From contig CALAWF010000113.1 in NCBI GenBank assembly GCA_937894665.1, positions 1 to 5,010 on the forward strand: a stretch of 5,010 nucleotides of DNA, read 5' to 3'. The DNA comes from an uncultured bacterium. GTDB taxonomy: Bacteria; Cyanobacteriota; Vampirovibrionia; Gastranaerophilales; Gastranaerophilaceae. Of this stretch, positions 3,955 to 5,010 are shown piece by piece (position 1 is the stretch's first letter; each line of letters opens with the position of its first letter). A program made the position numbers and the translations under genes. The notes beneath the pieces were generated by a model. It was not told where the DNA came from, searched no databases, and saw nothing but the letters and a program-made list of their open reading frames with translations.

Positions 3955-5010
3955 ATGGTGAAATTCAATCATAGCTTGAAGAACGGGGGGGGGCAACCTC
4001 TTAAAGGAAGTCGTAGCCGATATTTTAGCGGATGGTACCCGCTTGTTCCATTGTGGAGAAATAAAGTTAAGGGGATTCCGAAACAAGTTCGGAATGACAA
4101 TTAATCATAGCAAATGTCGTCATCCTGAACTTGTTTCAGGATCTCTTACAGAAAGCATAGAAGAATCCACTCTCCTTGAGGAGAGGGATAGGGTAAGGTG
4201 TTCAACTGAACAAAAGTTAGAGATTCTTCGTTCAAGTTCTACCACTTTGTTCCATTCCCACGGCTTATCACTCAGAATGACGAATTCATTTGATAATCAT
4301 AACAAATGCGGTCATCCTGAGCAAAGCGAAGGATCTCTAACTGAACGCACTGGACAATTCCCCTCTCCAAGGGAAGAGGGGGTAGGTGAGAGGGTTCTTC
4401 CTTTTGCTAAGGTAGAAATTCTGAAACGCATAATTAAAAAATTTGCGTTCACACTTGTAGAAGTCCTAATAACCCTCGGTATAATCGGCGTAGTGGCTGC
4501 AATTACTATTCCTATTCTTGTAACTAGCTATCAAAAACATGTGGTAGAAACAAAATTAGCAAAATTCAATTCAACAATGAATCAGGCGGTGCGTTTATCA
4601 ATGGTTGATAATGGCGATCCTGATGGTTGGGTTGAACAAAGTCGAGAATATACATATGATGATATGGTTAATTTTATGAATACATATTTTCTCCCATATA
4701 TGAAATATGTTAAAATGGAACGCTGTAGCAGTAATTATAATAATGGTGTAAGAGTAATTCTATTAGATGGCTCTATGTTTACTTTTTCTATTGATTTAAA
4801 TGGTGGGGACATTGTTTATTATGTAAATGGAAAAACAGAAGTAAATCCAAGAAATAAATTTCAATATCAGTTTACAAAAAGGGTCCATTGGAGTTACGCA
4901 GATAAAATGAATAGTGCAAGTTATATTGAACCTTATATTTTAAATTGGGATGGAACAGTTAACCATTTAAAAACAGGAGCAATTTGGGCTTGTAAAAAAG
5001 GTTGTACAAA
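3955..5010 (+). CDS. Type IV prepilin-like protein with repeat-built leader, frame broken at a G9 run (3' end outside window)
   Basis: From ATG 3955 the frame passes through nine G and stops at TAA 4102, giving 49 codons. With one G fewer (or two more) it enters a frame open to the window edge. That frame carries a prepilin N-methylation signal: KKFA, then FTLVEVLITLGIIGVVAAIT, with cleavage expected after the Ala at 4445-4447 and Glu at +5. This resembles type IV pilins and type II secretion pseudopilins, which are cleaved by prepilin peptidase and assembled at the inner membrane. About 187 residues of the mature part are visible, including FLPYMK, a LLDGSMF strand and a late Cys pair (WACKKGC). 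The joined leader would be about 164 residues, far longer than usual; most of it is translated repeat DNA. A non-ATG start near CTG 4421 (after AAGGTAG) would give a normal short leader. The gene may be phase-variable, damaged or misassembled. Confidence 0.65.
3985..3993 (+). repeat. G9 homopolymer tract, ten codons after the start
   Basis: Nine consecutive G in an AT-rich region lie at 3985-3993. The ATG frame and the open downstream frame differ by +1 exactly across this run, so tract length sets whether the prepilin is made. Such tracts change length by slipped-strand mispairing and are classical phase-variation switches. They are also prone to sequencing and assembly error. Confidence 0.8.
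4075..4099 (+). repeat. Palindromic repeat module A
   Basis: ATTCCG (4075-4080) and CGGAAT (4090-4095) form inverted arms around AAACAAGTT. It is roughly the reverse complement of the HPELVSGS-type module at 4118-4144, in the opposite orientation. In the open frame it reads GFRNKFGMT. Confidence 0.6.
4118..4144 (+). repeat. Palindromic repeat module B, encodes RHPELVSGS
   Basis: ATCCTGAA (4122-4129) and TTCAGGAT (4135-4142) are perfect 8 bp arms with a 5-base loop. The open frame reads RHPELVSGS, a peptide I recognise as the translation of a dispersed intergenic repeat found in many bacterial genomes. Confidence 0.75.
4170..4200 (+). repeat. Palindromic repeat module C (CTCTCC hairpin)
   Basis: CTCTCC (4170-4175) pairs with GGAGAG (4180-4185) around TTGA, followed by the GGATAGGGTAAGG tail typical of this dispersed repeat. 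It resembles the module at 4358-4396. Confidence 0.65.
4220..4283 (+). repeat. Palindromic repeat module D, inverted and expanded
   Basis: GAGATTCTTCG at the left and CTCAGAATGACG at the right match the ends of the reverse complement of module E. About 40 bases separate them instead of a short loop. ATTCT (4223-4227) and AGAAT (4274-4278) form the arms. It remains open in the prepilin frame. Confidence 0.5.
4311..4340 (+). repeat. Palindromic repeat module E, encodes HPEQSEGS
   Basis: ATCCT (4314-4318) and AGGAT (4330-4334) flank GAGC-AA-AGCGA, the common GTCATCCTGAGC...GAAGGATCTC module. The prepilin frame reads GHPEQSEGSLT. Confidence 0.75.
4358..4396 (+). repeat. Palindromic repeat module F, encodes SPREEGVGER
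   Basis: CCCTCT (4361-4366) pairs with AGAGGG (4375-4380), followed by the GGTAGGTGAGAGGG tail. The prepilin frame reads FPSPREEGVGERV. It lies about 15 codons before the pilin cleavage site. Confidence 0.7.

Noticed and set aside
4094..4096. In-frame ATG codons at 4094 and 4277 as prepilin starts
   Set aside because: Both are part of repeat modules (GGAATGACA, AGAATGACG) and lack a Shine-Dalgarno sequence.
3955..4104. The 49-codon reading as a genuine small protein
   Set aside because: It runs into a repeat and ends by chance, whereas the +1 frame carries a long open frame to a recognisable pilin signal.
4075..4396. Repeat cluster as a CRISPR array
   Set aside because: The modules are of different types and orientations, with uneven spacing and no repeat-spacer regularity.

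Overview
This is a low-GC bacterial window with compact genes. The best guess for the source is a gut lineage of non-photosynthetic Cyanobacteria relatives (Candidatus Gastranaerophilales / Melainabacteria). That placement is an inference. It rests on the prepilin-type helix FTLVEVLITLGIIGVVAA, on a small hypothetical protein with an FTSN...VSFGR N-terminus, and on a matrixin-like protease with TPR repeats. No rRNA or taxonomic marker is present.

Layout. Positions 3-56 hold the last codons of an unidentified gene. It overlaps scpB (37-546, chromosome-segregation subunit), which in turn overlaps a membrane-anchored TPR/zinc-metalloprotease gene by 8 nt. That protease gene is split by a one-base frameshift inside its zinc-binding motif (539-1306 and 1296-1826). 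A hairpin at 1835-1882 separates this + strand operon from a convergent, exported phosphodiester glycosidase gene on the - strand (1879-3141). The 210 bases upstream of the glycosidase gene hold a promoter, an 8+8 bp dyad, a foldable 5' leader and a hairpin that would hold its ribosome binding site in the loop. A clear rho-independent terminator at 3351-3382 ends the next - strand gene (3408-3812, a hypothetical protein of 134 aa). Positions 3813-3954 are a divergent intergenic region with a good promoter in each direction.

The most unusual part is 3955-5010. A strong promoter, ribosome binding site and ATG start only ten codons before a run of nine G. In the ATG frame the reading stops after 49 codons. 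One G fewer (or two more) joins the ATG to a frame that stays open to the window edge. That frame runs through about 350 bases of palindromic repeat modules, translated as RHPELVSGS, GHPEQSEGS and SPREEGVGER-type peptides, and then into a type IV prepilin-like protein. This looks either like a phase-variable surface or secretion gene with a repeat-built leader of about 164 residues, or like a gene damaged or misassembled at a homopolymer. Both split genes here need the removal of one base, so sequence error has to be excluded first.

The genes do not form one pathway. The recurring theme is the cell envelope: an anchored protease, an exported glycosidase and a pilin-like protein.
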